This document shows, one piece after another, positions 1 to 8,874 of a stretch of 64,000 bases of DNA. This stretch comes from Oceanobacillus caeni (GTDB lineage: Bacteria > Bacillota > Bacilli > Bacillales > Amphibacillaceae), in assembly GCF_019037185.1 (NCBI RefSeq), contig NZ_JAHHXM010000015.1, positions 1 to 64,000 on the forward strand. The letters are read 5' to 3'. Made by a program: the position numbers and the translations under genes. How positions within the stretch are numbered: the stretch's first letter is position 1; each line of letters begins with the position of its first letter. The notes under the pieces were generated by a model. That model did not search any database. It was not told the origin of the DNA and worked only from the letters and a program-made list of their open reading frames with translations.

Positions 1-31
1 AAAGTTCAAATTAAATCTTAGTTAGAGTATA

Positions 32-68
32 AAATAGCCCATACCTTAATACTAGGTGTGGGCTATTT
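32..68. terminator. bidirectional hairpin terminator
   Basis: A 15-bp stem with arms AAATAGCCCATACCT and AGGTGTGGGCTATTT and a 7-base loop, A-rich before and T-rich after, so it can end transcription from both sides. It probably ends a gene to the left of the window. Confidence 0.75.
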
Positions 69-81
69 GACGCTTACCCAA

Positions 82-242
82 TTACCGATATCAAGCGCAT
101 GACTACTGATATCCGAGAGCTGAATGCTGATAAAAAGCGTCCTACTGCTGATATCCGGGTGCCGATTACCGATATCAATCGTCCGACCTGCTGATAAACT
201 AGTGCTGACTACTGATGTCAAGCACATGTCTGCTGATATCCA
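82..242. repeat. GATATC 21-bp-period array 1
   Basis: About seven degenerate units in which GATATC (or GATAAA/GATGTC variants) recurs nearly every 21 bp, usually as CTGATATC, with variable sequence between. It lies between a terminator and the 3' end of the pentapeptide-repeat gene. The translated frame through it is an artefact of the period. It is the same family as the arrays at 15678, 26660, 37189 and 42751. Confidence 0.8.
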
Positions 243-338
243 GCTCCTAAGCAAAAGGATTATTGATGATGAAAGGAGGAGCTGTTGATGCACAGCTCCT
301 TTTACCATAATCCGCCGATTGACTTCATGTGCCCATCA

Positions 339-974
339 TCAATCTTTAATCTTCAATCCCAATAACGATGCAAACTGGGTGGCTTGAAGGGAAGATACTT
401 GGCACCCTCTCAAATTATCAATAGAAACAATTAAAGTCTCAAAATATGATGAGCTTATATCGATTCCTTTTAATGATGTATCCTCAAAACTTGCCCTATT
501 CAAATTACAAGAAAGGAATTCAACTTTTTTTAGTTTACAATCATAAAAGTCGGCACTTTCTAATGATACATCTTCAAATATTAATTTCTCTAACTTTGAA
601 TTCCCAAACATCGCCATATTTAAAATGGAATCTTTAAACTTAACATTGCCAATGTACGACTCGGTTAGATTGCTCCCAAGAAGTTTGCAATTATGGAATT
701 CGACTCTATTCATAGAAGCATTGCCTAGATTTGTATTGGAAAGATCGCAATTTTCAAAGCGCACATCGGTAATATCGATTCTGCTGAAGTCGGTATTCAT
801 GAATTTGCAGTTTTTAATTACACAATTGTATAATCGTACTCGTTCAAGGGTTTCATTGGAAAACTCAGAATCCGTGATAAGACTCATTTCAAATTCTGGA
901 TCTATCTCATTATAAATATCCGCAAAATTTCTAGGTATTAAATCATGAGCTATTTTAGGTGCATCTATTTTCAT
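339..974 (-). CDS. pentapeptide-repeat protein
   Basis: The 211-residue protein consists of tandem five-residue repeats of the A(D/N)LXX type (for example CDLSNTNLGNASMNRVEF, then CNLNRASFEDTSL), which fold as a right-handed quadrilateral beta-helix. Family members include topoisomerase-binding DNA mimics (Qnr-like) and many proteins of unknown role; nothing here decides between them. I chose the ATG at 974 because AGAAGG lies about 8 bases upstream; a longer reading to 1019 would need a start without that site. It has no signal peptide or membrane segment, so it should be cytoplasmic. It stands alone, with the next gene (PAP2) 355 bp upstream. Confidence 0.85.
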   Translation of the reverse strand: MKIDAPKIAHDLIPRNFADIYNEIDPEFEMSLITDSEFSNETLERVRLYNCVIKNCKFMNTDFSRIDITDVRFENCDLSNTNLGNASMNRVEFHNCKLLGSNLTESYIGNVKFKDSILNMAMFGNSKLEKLIFEDVSLESADFYDCKLKKVEFLSCNLNRASFEDTSLKGIDISSSYFETLIVSIDNLRGCQVSSLQATQFASLLGLKIKD

Positions 975-1329
975 TTCGATACCTTCTTTCGGGGGAGATG
1001 TCTTTTGGAAGTATATCATACCCTAGTTAATAGAGGTGACTTTGTAGTTGCTTTTAGAGAAATGACAAAAACCCATTGTATTGCTAGTAAGATTTACTTT
1101 CGGTGCTTCCCTGATAGCACGGTTAATTTTTTTTGAAAAATTTTTTAACTTTAAAAGGTAACTCATTCTCCCGACAAGTACTCACCGGATCTACATTCCG
1201 TTTAAACGACAACTCATTCTCAACCTTTTTCAATAAAATAACTACCCAGACTCATACTGAAATCCGGATAGTTATATTTGAATTTACCATTTATTGAGAT
1301 TGGGAAGGGTCCTGCCCCTCTGGTTCTAT
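975..1329. other. intergenic region with PAP2 terminator
   Basis: This 355-bp gap holds no convincing gene. A hairpin at 1238-1275 (arms ATAACTA/TAGTTAT plus CC/GG pairs) is followed on the minus strand by a T-rich tract and fits the terminator of the PAP2 gene. The rest is AT-rich and presumably contains the promoter of the pentapeptide-repeat gene, which I could not place. Confidence 0.55.
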
Positions 1330-2004
1330 TTACCGCGAACGATAGTAAAAGGGACTTATTTTTTCCTGATGGTCGTATTTTTTCACGATTAGATATACTA
1401 AACAAAACCAAGCAACTGAAATACTAACGGCACCGATTGTATCAGATAAATAATGTGCTTCTAGGAACAAGCGGCTTAACGCTACGCCTATAATTAGAAA
1501 TACACCGATTATGGATAAAACCGTTTTTAGTAAATTACCTTTTATTAAACGAAATACGAGATATAATAGAAACAAAAGTAAAATGGTGCTTCTCATCGTA
1601 TGACCACTAGGGAAACTATAGGATGGGATTTCCAGTGAAAAGTTGAATACTTCGATGTTACTAACATCGTTACCCGGACGCTCCCTGTGAAATAATATTT
1701 TTAGAAGAAAGTTTAAAACCACTCCACCAACTGATAATGATAAAAAGAATATCGTGTGATACCAATCTTTTTTTAATACAAAGAGAGCGGCAATGACCAA
1801 TGTAATGAATAAAATTACTTCACTAGCCCCTATTAGGGAAATAACATTCATTATTTTAACGATTGTCGTTGTCGAGATATCATAAACCCAATTTACAATA
1901 TTCTGATCGTAGTTAGTTCCCTTTTCTCCTGTAAAAATAAATGTAATGGAAAAAAACACAATGATAGAAATGAACATGATGATAAGTATCGACTTGTTTT
2001 TCAT
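1330..2004 (-). CDS. PAP2-family membrane phosphatase
   Basis: This 224-residue membrane protein shows the full three-part PAP2 signature: K-x6-RP at residues 102-110 (KILFHRERP), PSGH at 132-135 and SR-x5-H-x3-D at 177-188 (SRLFLEAHYLSD). The conserved histidines act as phosphate nucleophile and acid/base. About six transmembrane helices are visible. The likely substrate is a lipid phosphate, such as undecaprenyl pyrophosphate (BcrC-like), phosphatidylglycerophosphate or phosphatidic acid; sequence alone does not choose. The start is the ATG at 2004, preceded by AAGGAG at ideal spacing; a longer reading to 2046 lacks such a site. It appears monocistronic. Confidence 0.9.
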   Translation of the reverse strand: MKNKSILIIMFISIIVFFSITFIFTGEKGTNYDQNIVNWVYDISTTTIVKIMNVISLIGASEVILFITLVIAALFVLKKDWYHTIFFLSLSVGGVVLNFLLKILFHRERPGNDVSNIEVFNFSLEIPSYSFPSGHTMRSTILLLFLLYLVFRLIKGNLLKTVLSIIGVFLIIGVALSRLFLEAHYLSDTIGAVSISVAWFCLVYLIVKKYDHQEKISPFYYRSR

Positions 2005-2352
2005 GAAATACTCCTTACGCTTTATTAATTGAACGTACCCTATCATATATTTTAAGGATTTGTTAAGTCAATGGTTATGGCGTTAAGGGTTCTGTCTCTG
2101 TTATGGGGGGATGAAGGAAAACCCCTACTGATGGAAGTCTTCTTTACGAAATTAAACTAATTTGTGTAAAAACAGCATTTGGAAAATGTATCAGAGGACT
2201 TATCTTTCCCCGTCCCAATTAATGTAGCAGTGTTTTTCGCATTGTAAAACACTACTCTTTGTTTTTAGAAAGCTTTGATTGGAGGAATAGACCTATCCAC
2301 ATGGTTCCCCTAGCTAAAAATAAAGAATCTGGCACGATAGCCAGATTCAAAA
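2005..2352. other. intergenic region with repeat fragment and terminator
   Basis: Upstream of the PAP2 gene lies a partial copy of the dispersed hairpin element (2090-2147: GGGGGATGAAGGAAAACCCC followed by ACTGATGGAAGTCTTCTTTA). At 2325-2348 GAATCTGG/CCAGATTC forms a hairpin followed on the minus strand by a T-rich run, the probable terminator of the HpaB-like gene. I see no gene in between. Confidence 0.6.
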
Positions 2353-3795
2353 TTAATCCATTTCCAACAAATCCTTCACCCGCTTCACATAAGGTTCCTT
2401 ATCATATGAAAAATACAACATACTGGTTAACCGAATTGGATCACCAAAGAAAAAGCGTTCATACTGGATCTCGCGTGTGCCGAAAGCGCTCATTGTCATA
2501 TCCCAAGCTAGGCGGAAAATCTTAACACGTGATTCAGCATCATCGGCTTTCGATTGCAAATATTGATCCAAATCTCCCCTAAGTGATGATTGAAATGCTT
2601 GTTCTGTTGGGATGGACATTAATCCACTAGCCCCAAGTTGCTGGATAATTTCACTGAATCTTGCATAGACACGTGGGAATACAACACTAGCTACTTGTAA
2701 CGTTTTTCGATCGGGTCTTATAAATCCCCATTCATCCAGTTCAGCTTCCACTTCCGATTTGATAACCAATGCCTTCATCGTTTCCAATGCAACAATGATT
2801 TCAGACGCCTTTTCCTGAACGTGCTGGTATTCACCAATATGGATTGTATCAATGATGGATTGAACCACACCTAGGACAAATTCGATTTTCACAATCTGTC
2901 TGGATACGGATTGGTGCAATGTAAGCGGAAGAAATGAACTAGCAGTAATGAAAGTATTGGAGACTTCTATATTGTTATAATAAAACACACGCTCCCACGG
3001 AACAAGCACGTTATCAAAGACTACAAGGGTATCCATTTCTTCATAACGGGAACTTAATGGATAGTTAAATGTAGAATCCCCACCAACAAATGACTCTCTA
3101 CAGATAAATCTCAGTCCCTTTGTATTATTTGGGATAGCAAATGCAAAACCATTGGCCTTATCTTGTACTCCGCCATTTGATAACACCACGATTTCGTCTG
3201 TTATCCCACCCTGTGTTGCCAATAGCCGTGCTCCCTTGATGATAATGCCTTCATCGTTTTCATCCACGACTTTTGCGGCAATTGGCTCATCGTCTAAATC
3301 TTCAAAGTAAAACTGTCCACGATTGACTTGAGGATTTACAAATGTATGTGTCATGGATAAATCTTTTTCGCGGGCATATTCATAAAAAGATACTAGATGT
3401 TCGGGAAAACAGTTTTCTTTTCCTTTTAAAAAGTTTGCAGAAGATGCAAGTGCCGTCACCACGGTATTCATATAATCCGGACTTCTTCCCATCATGCCAT
3501 TAGTGGATTGGGCCCATTGTTGAATCATGTTGCGTCTTTTCATTAGATCCTCTTTCGTTTTAGGTTGCAAATAAGACATTCCTACCCGATGTTCCGTTAA
3601 CGGAGAAGGGTATGTCATCCTATCTTGTAACGCCTTTTTATGTTGCAAGTCATATAATTTTGCTTGACTTCTCATAACCCCTTTGAATGCTGGGTGCTCA
3701 GAAATTTTCCCGGTGACAGGGTAATCATCTACCCATACTTCCGTTTGAAGGCGGTCGATTCGATTGATATATTCACTTCCAATAATGGCTGGCAT
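2353..3795 (-). CDS. HpaB-family flavin-dependent monooxygenase (oxygenase component)
   Basis: This 480-residue protein matches the 4-hydroxyphenylacetate 3-monooxygenase oxygenase family (HpaB/PvcC; Bacillus YoaI) in length and whole-protein pattern (N-terminal YLQPKTKEDLMKRR, central HTFVNPQVNR, GGITDEIVVLSNGG, C-terminal FFFGDPIR). Such enzymes use FADH2 from a separate reductase to hydroxylate phenolic substrates. No flavin reductase (HpaC) or catechol ring-cleavage gene is nearby, so the substrate is open. The start is the ATG at 3795, six to seven bases after AAGGAG; the in-frame GTG nine bases upstream overlaps that site. It is divergent from rbsR with 218 bp between. Confidence 0.85.
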   Translation of the reverse strand: MPAIIGSEYINRIDRLQTEVWVDDYPVTGKISEHPAFKGVMRSQAKLYDLQHKKALQDRMTYPSPLTEHRVGMSYLQPKTKEDLMKRRNMIQQWAQSTNGMMGRSPDYMNTVVTALASSANFLKGKENCFPEHLVSFYEYAREKDLSMTHTFVNPQVNRGQFYFEDLDDEPIAAKVVDENDEGIIIKGARLLATQGGITDEIVVLSNGGVQDKANGFAFAIPNNTKGLRFICRESFVGGDSTFNYPLSSRYEEMDTLVVFDNVLVPWERVFYYNNIEVSNTFITASSFLPLTLHQSVSRQIVKIEFVLGVVQSIIDTIHIGEYQHVQEKASEIIVALETMKALVIKSEVEAELDEWGFIRPDRKTLQVASVVFPRVYARFSEIIQQLGASGLMSIPTEQAFQSSLRGDLDQYLQSKADDAESRVKIFRLAWDMTMSAFGTREIQYERFFFGDPIRLTSMLYFSYDKEPYVKRVKDLLEMD

Positions 3796-3947
3796 AACAC
3801 ACACTCCTTAAAAATTCATAATCAGATGTCAACAAGATTAAAATATTTTATTAGAATTTATGGAGATGGTTACAATTTTGGAAGCAGCTACATGTGATTG
3901 ATTTTAATTGCTTAAAGATCATAGAAACAGGTTCCCAAGGATCCATC

Positions 3948-3976
3948 TCGACATTTAAAAATAAACATGTTAAAAT
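3948..3976 (+). promoter_or_regulatory. sigma-A promoter of the rbs operon
   Basis: TCGACA at 3948-3953 and TAAAAT at 3971-3976 are separated by exactly 17 bases, upstream of rbsR. Confidence 0.65.
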
Positions 3977-3981
3977 AAATA

Positions 3982-3997
3982 TGTAACCGGTTCCGGA
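3982..3997. promoter_or_regulatory. LacI-type operator, probably RbsR
   Basis: A near-palindrome TGTAACCGGTTCCGG with the central CG typical of LacI-family operators sits just downstream of the -10 box, about where transcription would start. It fits repression by the first gene of the operon. Confidence 0.55.
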
Positions 3998-4013
3998 TAG
4001 GAGAAGGATGGAT

Positions 4014-4997
4014 ATGGCGATAACGATTCGTGATGTGGCGAAAGAAGCTGGAGTTTCAGCTGCTACGGTATCACGGGTACTGAATAATAGTGGTTATGCG
4101 CATGAAGATACGAGAAAAGCGGTATTAGATGCGATTCATAAATTAAATTATAAACCGAATGAAGTGGCTAGGTCATTATTTAAGCAAAAGTCAAAATTGA
4201 TAGGATTAATACTTCCAGATATAACGAATCCATTTTTTCCAGCGTTGGCTAGGGGAGTGGAAGATCAACTTCGGGAAGAAGGCTATCGATTGATTATTGG
4301 TAATAGCGATGAGCATTTAGAGCAGGAAATTGACTACCTTGATACGTTTATCCAACATAATGTTGTGGGTATTATTGCTTCTGTTAATGAGGCTCACAGT
4401 GATATGTTGAAAAACCTAAATATACCAGTAGTTTTGCTAGATCGAACGATAGAGAGTTTGCCTGCTGTGTATGCAGACCAGTTTGAAGGAGGCAAGTTAG
4501 CTGCTCGGAAGATAGTAGAGCTTGGCTGTAAGGAAATCACCATTATAAGAGGCCCGGTAGAAGTGAAGCCTGTTTATGAGCGGTTTGTTTCTTCGTTTCA
4601 AACGTTAAGGCAGGCTGGTGTGAAGATAAATGTATTCGATTCCAAGCTTTCGTTCCAAGGGGCAAGCAATTCAGTGAAAACATTGTTTGACAAATACCCG
4701 AACACAAATGGAATTCTTGCCTGTAATGATATCGTTGCAGTTGCCGTCATGAATGAAGCACAGCGTACTGGTCGAAGGATTCCAGAGGATGTACAAATCA
4801 TTGGATTCGATGATATTTCTATATGTGAAATCGTTTATCCGGGATTATCAACGATTCGTCAGCCTGCGTATGAAATGGGCGCTAAAGCTGCGGAAATCAT
4901 TATTAAAAAAGTAAAACAGGAAGTTTTACCGAATATACATTGTAAGTTACCCGTTCAATTTGTGGAAAGAGAGTCCACAAGAAAGGTAGGAGATTAA
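4014..4997 (+). CDS. rbsR: LacI-family ribose operon repressor
   Basis: The 327-residue protein has an N-terminal LacI helix-turn-helix (IRDVAKEAGVSAATVSRVLN, starting near residue 4), a hinge helix (YKPNEVARSLF) and a periplasmic-binding-protein-like effector domain. Being first in front of rbsK, rbsD and the rbsACB transporter identifies it as the ribose repressor. Two ATGs are possible: that at 4008 is only four bases from AGGAG, so I prefer 4014, which gives the usual MA-x-IRDVA start. The stop codon is one base from the rbsK start, implying translational coupling. A palindromic operator over the probable start site suggests autoregulation. Confidence 0.9.
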   Translation: MAITIRDVAKEAGVSAATVSRVLNNSGYAHEDTRKAVLDAIHKLNYKPNEVARSLFKQKSKLIGLILPDITNPFFPALARGVEDQLREEGYRLIIGNSDEHLEQEIDYLDTFIQHNVVGIIASVNEAHSDMLKNLNIPVVLLDRTIESLPAVYADQFEGGKLAARKIVELGCKEITIIRGPVEVKPVYERFVSSFQTLRQAGVKINVFDSKLSFQGASNSVKTLFDKYPNTNGILACNDIVAVAVMNEAQRTGRRIPEDVQIIGFDDISICEIVYPGLSTIRQPAYEMGAKAAEIIIKKVKQEVLPNIHCKLPVQFVERESTRKVGD

Positions 4998-4998
4998 G

Positions 4999-5877
4999 AT
5001 GGTAAATATTGTAGTTGTTGGAAGTTCCTCTATGGATTTAGTCGTTACAGCTGATAAAAGGCCAAAAGCTGGAGAAACACTAATTGGAGAATCGTTTCAG
5101 ACTGTTCCTGGAGGGAAGGGAGCCAATCAAGCCGTAGCTGCAGCAAGACTGGGTGCTAATGTATCCATGATTGGCCGAGTTGGAAAGGATGCATTTGGTA
5201 AGGAAATACTTGATAATTTAAAGAAAAATGGTGTTTCTGTAAACCATGTGGAACCCGTTCCACATTTATCTTCTGGTACAGCACATATCACGCTTGCTGA
5301 AGGAGATAACAGCATTATCTTTGTAAAAGGTGCAAATGATGAGGTCACACCATCCTATTTGGAAAAAGCTGATTCTATTCTAAAGGAAGCAGATATGATC
5401 ATGGTACAACAAGAAATTCCAGAGGAAACGGTTGAATACATTGCAGATTTTTGCAATCAATTTAATAAAAAATGGTTACTGAATCCCGCTCCCGCACGGA
5501 AGATAAGCGATAACGTTATTGAATCTGCAACATATCTTACACCGAATGAACATGAGTTTACTGTTATGTTTGGGGAGGAGAATCGTTCCGAGGTACTCGC
5601 TCGTTATCCAAATAAGCTATTAATTACAGAAGGAAAAAATGGAGTTCGTTATTTTAATGGAGAATGCGAGGAAGTTGTTCCGTCCTTTGTTGTAGAAGCA
5701 GTGGATACTACGGGAGCTGGGGATACATTTAATGCAGCTTTTGCAGTTGCTGTTGCGGAAGGGAAAACAATAAAGGAGGCACTGCGATTCGCGAATCGTG
5801 CAGCATCCATTTCGATTACGAAGTTTGGAGCACAAGGTGGTATGCCAACTAGAGAAGAAGTGGAAGGGAATTTTTAA
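4999..5877 (+). CDS. rbsK: ribokinase
   Basis: This 292-residue PfkB-family kinase phosphorylates D-ribose to ribose 5-phosphate using ATP. Diagnostic features are the N-terminal sugar-binding motif GGKGANQ (residues 38-44) and the C-terminal DTTGAGDTF (about 235-243), whose aspartate is the catalytic base and whose glycines form the anion hole. Length matches the family (about 293). It follows rbsR by one base and precedes rbsD by three. Confidence 0.95.
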   Translation: MVNIVVVGSSSMDLVVTADKRPKAGETLIGESFQTVPGGKGANQAVAAARLGANVSMIGRVGKDAFGKEILDNLKKNGVSVNHVEPVPHLSSGTAHITLAEGDNSIIFVKGANDEVTPSYLEKADSILKEADMIMVQQEIPEETVEYIADFCNQFNKKWLLNPAPARKISDNVIESATYLTPNEHEFTVMFGEENRSEVLARYPNKLLITEGKNGVRYFNGECEEVVPSFVVEAVDTTGAGDTFNAAFAVAVAEGKTIKEALRFANRAASISITKFGAQGGMPTREEVEGNF

Positions 5878-5880
5878 ACA

Positions 5881-6291
5881 ATGAAAAAGAATGGCATTTT
5901 AAATAGCAATATAGCAAAAGTATTAGTCGATCTGGGTCATACCGATACCATCGTTATTGGCGATGCGGGTCTACCCGTTCCAGATGGAGTATTAAAAATA
6001 GATTTAGCACTTACACCTGGTACGCCTTCTTTTCAGGAGGTAGTAAAAGCAGTCGTGGATGACATGGTTATTGAAAAGGTGACAATCGCAGAAGAAATGA
6101 AAGATACTAATCCAAATCAACATGAATTTATGAAAATGTTTTTTGGTCACGATATGGAATATGTGAAACATGAGCAGTTTAAACAACTGACAGCAAATGC
6201 GAAGGCTATCATTCGAACAGGAGAAATCACTGCATATTCTAATTGTATATTACATGCTGGTGTCTTTTTCTCCCACCTAAACGGACAGTAA
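5881..6291 (+). CDS. rbsD: D-ribose pyranase, with altered C-terminus
   Basis: RbsD interconverts beta-pyranose and beta-furanose forms of ribose so that ribokinase receives its substrate. The 136-residue sequence opens with the family pattern [22 protein letters not shown] and contains the conserved IGDAGLPVP. Family members usually end at about 131 residues just after a segment equivalent to CILHAGVFF. Here SHLNGQ follows, and those codons coincide with the left end of a dispersed repeat that is also found after the GntR gene at 21956. The original stop was apparently replaced when the element arrived; activity is probably kept because the core is intact. Confidence 0.9.
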   Translation: MKKNGILNSNIAKVLVDLGHTDTIVIGDAGLPVPDGVLKIDLALTPGTPSFQEVVKAVVDDMVIEKVTIAEEMKDTNPNQHEFMKMFFGHDMEYVKHEQFKQLTANAKAIIRTGEITAYSNCILHAGVFFSHLNGQ

Positions 6292-6422
6292 GACTTCTAC
6301 CTCAGGCTTCTGGAGAAACAAAGGAGGTAGGCGGGAGTCTTAATGCCCGTAAAGTTCCGATAAGTGCGACTAACATCAGTGGGGGATGAAGGAAAACCCC
6401 CGCTGACGAAGTCTTTTTTATA
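6270..6422. repeat. dispersed hairpin element, copy B
   Basis: This is a near-complete copy of a repeat family: left part CACCTAAACGGACAGTAAGA, a weak hairpin, then CCCGTAAAG, AAGTGCGACTAAC, and a strong hairpin ATCAGTGGGGG/CCCCCGCTGA followed by AAGTCTTTTTTAT. It separates rbsRKD from rbsACB inside the ribose operon. The T-rich 3' end could act as a partial terminator and lower transporter expression, which is inference. Confidence 0.75.
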
Positions 6423-6440
6423 AAAAGAGGGGTGATTGAT

Positions 6441-7922
6441 ATGCGAATTTTGATGGAAAATATTCACAAAGCTTTTGGAGCTAATAAGGTTCTCGAAGGA
6501 GTAGATTTTGAATTAGAGCCTGGGGAAATTCATGCGCTAATGGGTGAAAATGGAGCAGGAAAGTCAACGTTAATGAATATTTTAACGGGGCTTTTCCATC
6601 AGGATCAAGGAAAGATTACGATTGATGGAAAGGAAACCGTGTTTAGTGATTCAAAACAAGCAGAAGAAGCTGGACTTGCTTTTATTAGACAAGAATTAAA
6701 TATTTGGCCACAAATGACTGTTTTGGAAAATTTATTTATTGGAAAAGAGAAACGAAATGCACTAGGTGTTTTAAAAGAGAAGGAAATGAAAACGTTAGCA
6801 GAAGGCGTTTTTAAACGGTTGAATATTTCTATTCCGTTAAATAAAGAAGCTGGAACATGTTCTGTCGGTGAGCAACAAATGATCGAAATAGCAAAAGCAC
6901 TGATGCTTGATGCAGAAGTAATTATCATGGATGAACCAACTGCTGCTTTAACGGATAGAGAAATTAGATTGTTGTTCCAAATTATGAAGGAGCTTACTGC
7001 AACTGGTGTTTCCCTTGTCTATATTTCTCATCGAATGGAAGAAATCTTTGAAATATGTGATCGTATTACGGTCATGCGTGATGGTGTATCTGTGGCAACC
7101 TCGTTCATTAAAGATACTTCCTTTGATGAAATTGTGAAGCAAATGGTTGGGCGTGAGTTAGAAGATAGATATCCAGAACGAAACCCTAAATACGGGGAAA
7201 CGGTTATGGAAGTAAACGGGTTAACAAGAGAAGGCGTTTTTGAAGATATTCATTTTTCCATAAAGGAAGGAGAAATACTCGGGATATCTGGTTTGATGGG
7301 TGCAGGACGAACCGAGATTATGCGTGCATTATTCGGGATTGACCCTTACGATCGTGGAGAAATAATCATGAATGGAAACCCCATTTCTATTAAAAATCCA
7401 TCAAGTGCTGCAAAACAAGGCTTAGCTTTTATTACAGAGGATAGAAAAGATGAGGGGTTAGTTCTAGATTTCTCCATACGTGAAAATATAGCTTTAACGA
7501 ATTTAGAAAGTTTTGCCCCAAATGGAGTTGTGAAAGCAAAGGATGAGAAACAGTTTGTAAAAATGATGGTGGAACGATTAAAAGTAAAAATGGAGTCCCA
7601 AGAAACGAAGGCTGGTAATCTATCAGGGGGAAATCAACAAAAGGTAGTAATAGCTAAGTGGGTTGGCACTTCTCCTAAAGTTTTAATTATGGACGAGCCT
7701 ACCAGAGGAATCGATGTTGGTGCGAAACGTGAAATTTATAATTTAATGAATGAGTTAACCGAACGAGGACTCGCAATCATCATGGTTTCTTCAGATCTTC
7801 CTGAAGTGTTGGGGATGAGTGATAGAATTCTAGTTATTCATGAGGGGAAGATCTCTGGTGAATTAGTTAGAGAAGAAGCAACACAAGAAAAAATTATGAC
7901 GTTTGCTACAGGGGGTAATTAA
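6441..7922 (+). CDS. rbsA: ribose ABC transporter ATP-binding protein
   Basis: This 493-residue double-ABC ATPase of the sugar (CUT2) type energises ribose import. The first nucleotide-binding domain has Walker A GENGAGKS (35-42), signature SVGEQQM and Walker B VIIMDEPTAALT; the second has the degenerate Walker A usual in this family (SGLMGAGRT), signature LSGGNQQK and LIMDEPTRGIDVG. I chose the ATG at 6441, eight bases after AGAGGGG, giving exactly the length of Bacillus subtilis RbsA; a GTG at 6432 lies inside that site. It is followed after one base by rbsC. Confidence 0.95.
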   Translation: MRILMENIHKAFGANKVLEGVDFELEPGEIHALMGENGAGKSTLMNILTGLFHQDQGKITIDGKETVFSDSKQAEEAGLAFIRQELNIWPQMTVLENLFIGKEKRNALGVLKEKEMKTLAEGVFKRLNISIPLNKEAGTCSVGEQQMIEIAKALMLDAEVIIMDEPTAALTDREIRLLFQIMKELTATGVSLVYISHRMEEIFEICDRITVMRDGVSVATSFIKDTSFDEIVKQMVGRELEDRYPERNPKYGETVMEVNGLTREGVFEDIHFSIKEGEILGISGLMGAGRTEIMRALFGIDPYDRGEIIMNGNPISIKNPSSAAKQGLAFITEDRKDEGLVLDFSIRENIALTNLESFAPNGVVKAKDEKQFVKMMVERLKVKMESQETKAGNLSGGNQQKVVIAKWVGTSPKVLIMDEPTRGIDVGAKREIYNLMNELTERGLAIIMVSSDLPEVLGMSDRILVIHEGKISGELVREEATQEKIMTFATGGN

Positions 7923-7923
7923 A

Positions 7924-8862
7924 GTGAAAACAGCAAAGCTATCAACGATTTGGAATAAATTTCTTCCTCTATTGGCGTTAGTCGGTCTGATCGTCGTTGT
8001 TACGATATTAAATCCATCATTTATGGATCCGGCCAACATTATGAATCTATTACGACAAATATCTATCAATGGTTTGATTGCGTTCGGTATGACTTTTGTT
8101 ATTTTGACTGGTGGAATTGATTTATCCGTAGGGTCAATCCTCGCTTTAACGAGTGCTCTTTCAGCTGGAATGATGGTAGCTGGAATAGATCCGATTCTTG
8201 CCATTATTATTGGTACAATACTTGGGGCGGTGTTTGGAGCGCTTAATGGTGTGTTAATTGCAAAAGGAAAATTGGCTCCATTTATTGTAACCCTTGCAAC
8301 GATGACTATTTTCCGGGGATTAACTCTTGTCTACACAGGAGGTAAACCAATTACTGGACTTGGAGATTCCTATGCATTTCAATTGTTCGGTAAAGGATAT
8401 TTTCTAGGTATTCCTGTTCCAGCGGTAACGATGATTCTTGCGTTTATTGTATTATGGTTCATGCTTCATAAAATGGCATTTGGACGTAAAACGTATGCTC
8501 TTGGTGGAAATGAAAAAGCTGCACTTATTTCCGGTATTAAAGTAGATCGAGTGAAAGTTCTGATTTATTCCATTAGTGGAATGATGGCAGGATTAGCTGG
8601 TATGATTCTAACTTCACGTTTGAACTCAGCACAGCCAACAGCAGGCCAAGCGTATGAAATGGATGCTATTGCCGCAGTTGTTATTGGTGGTACAAGTCTT
8701 GCAGGTGGTAAAGGACGTATTGCAGGTACGTTTATCGGGGTTTTAATTATCGGTATTTTGAATAATGCGATGAACTTACTCGGTATTTCATCTTTCTATC
8801 AACAAGTGGTAAAAGGTGTCGTTATCTTAATTGCAGTATTAATAGACAGAAAGAGATCATAA
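7924..8862 (+). CDS. rbsC: ribose ABC transporter permease
   Basis: The 312-residue integral membrane permease has the pattern of CUT2 sugar permeases: GMTFVILTGGIDLSVGS in the first third, a central FGRKTYALGGNEKAA loop that contacts the ATPase, and VVIGGTSLAGGKG near the end. The start is the GTG at 7924, just after the rbsA stop and preceded by AGGGGG; an in-frame TTG at 7903 inside rbsA is less likely. Confidence 0.94.
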   Translation: MKTAKLSTIWNKFLPLLALVGLIVVVTILNPSFMDPANIMNLLRQISINGLIAFGMTFVILTGGIDLSVGSILALTSALSAGMMVAGIDPILAIIIGTILGAVFGALNGVLIAKGKLAPFIVTLATMTIFRGLTLVYTGGKPITGLGDSYAFQLFGKGYFLGIPVPAVTMILAFIVLWFMLHKMAFGRKTYALGGNEKAALISGIKVDRVKVLIYSISGMMAGLAGMILTSRLNSAQPTAGQAYEMDAIAAVVIGGTSLAGGKGRIAGTFIGVLIIGILNNAMNLLGISSFYQQVVKGVVILIAVLIDRKRS

Positions 8863-8874
8863 GAGGTGAAAAGA

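Noticed and set aside
82..242. GATATC arrays as CRISPR
   Set aside because: The repeat core is only 6-9 bases, the interval is 15 bases, the interiors are often identical and no cas genes are present.
1220..1411. 63-residue minus-strand frame
   Set aside because: It overlaps the end of the PAP2 gene in another frame and covers its terminator; no family resemblance.
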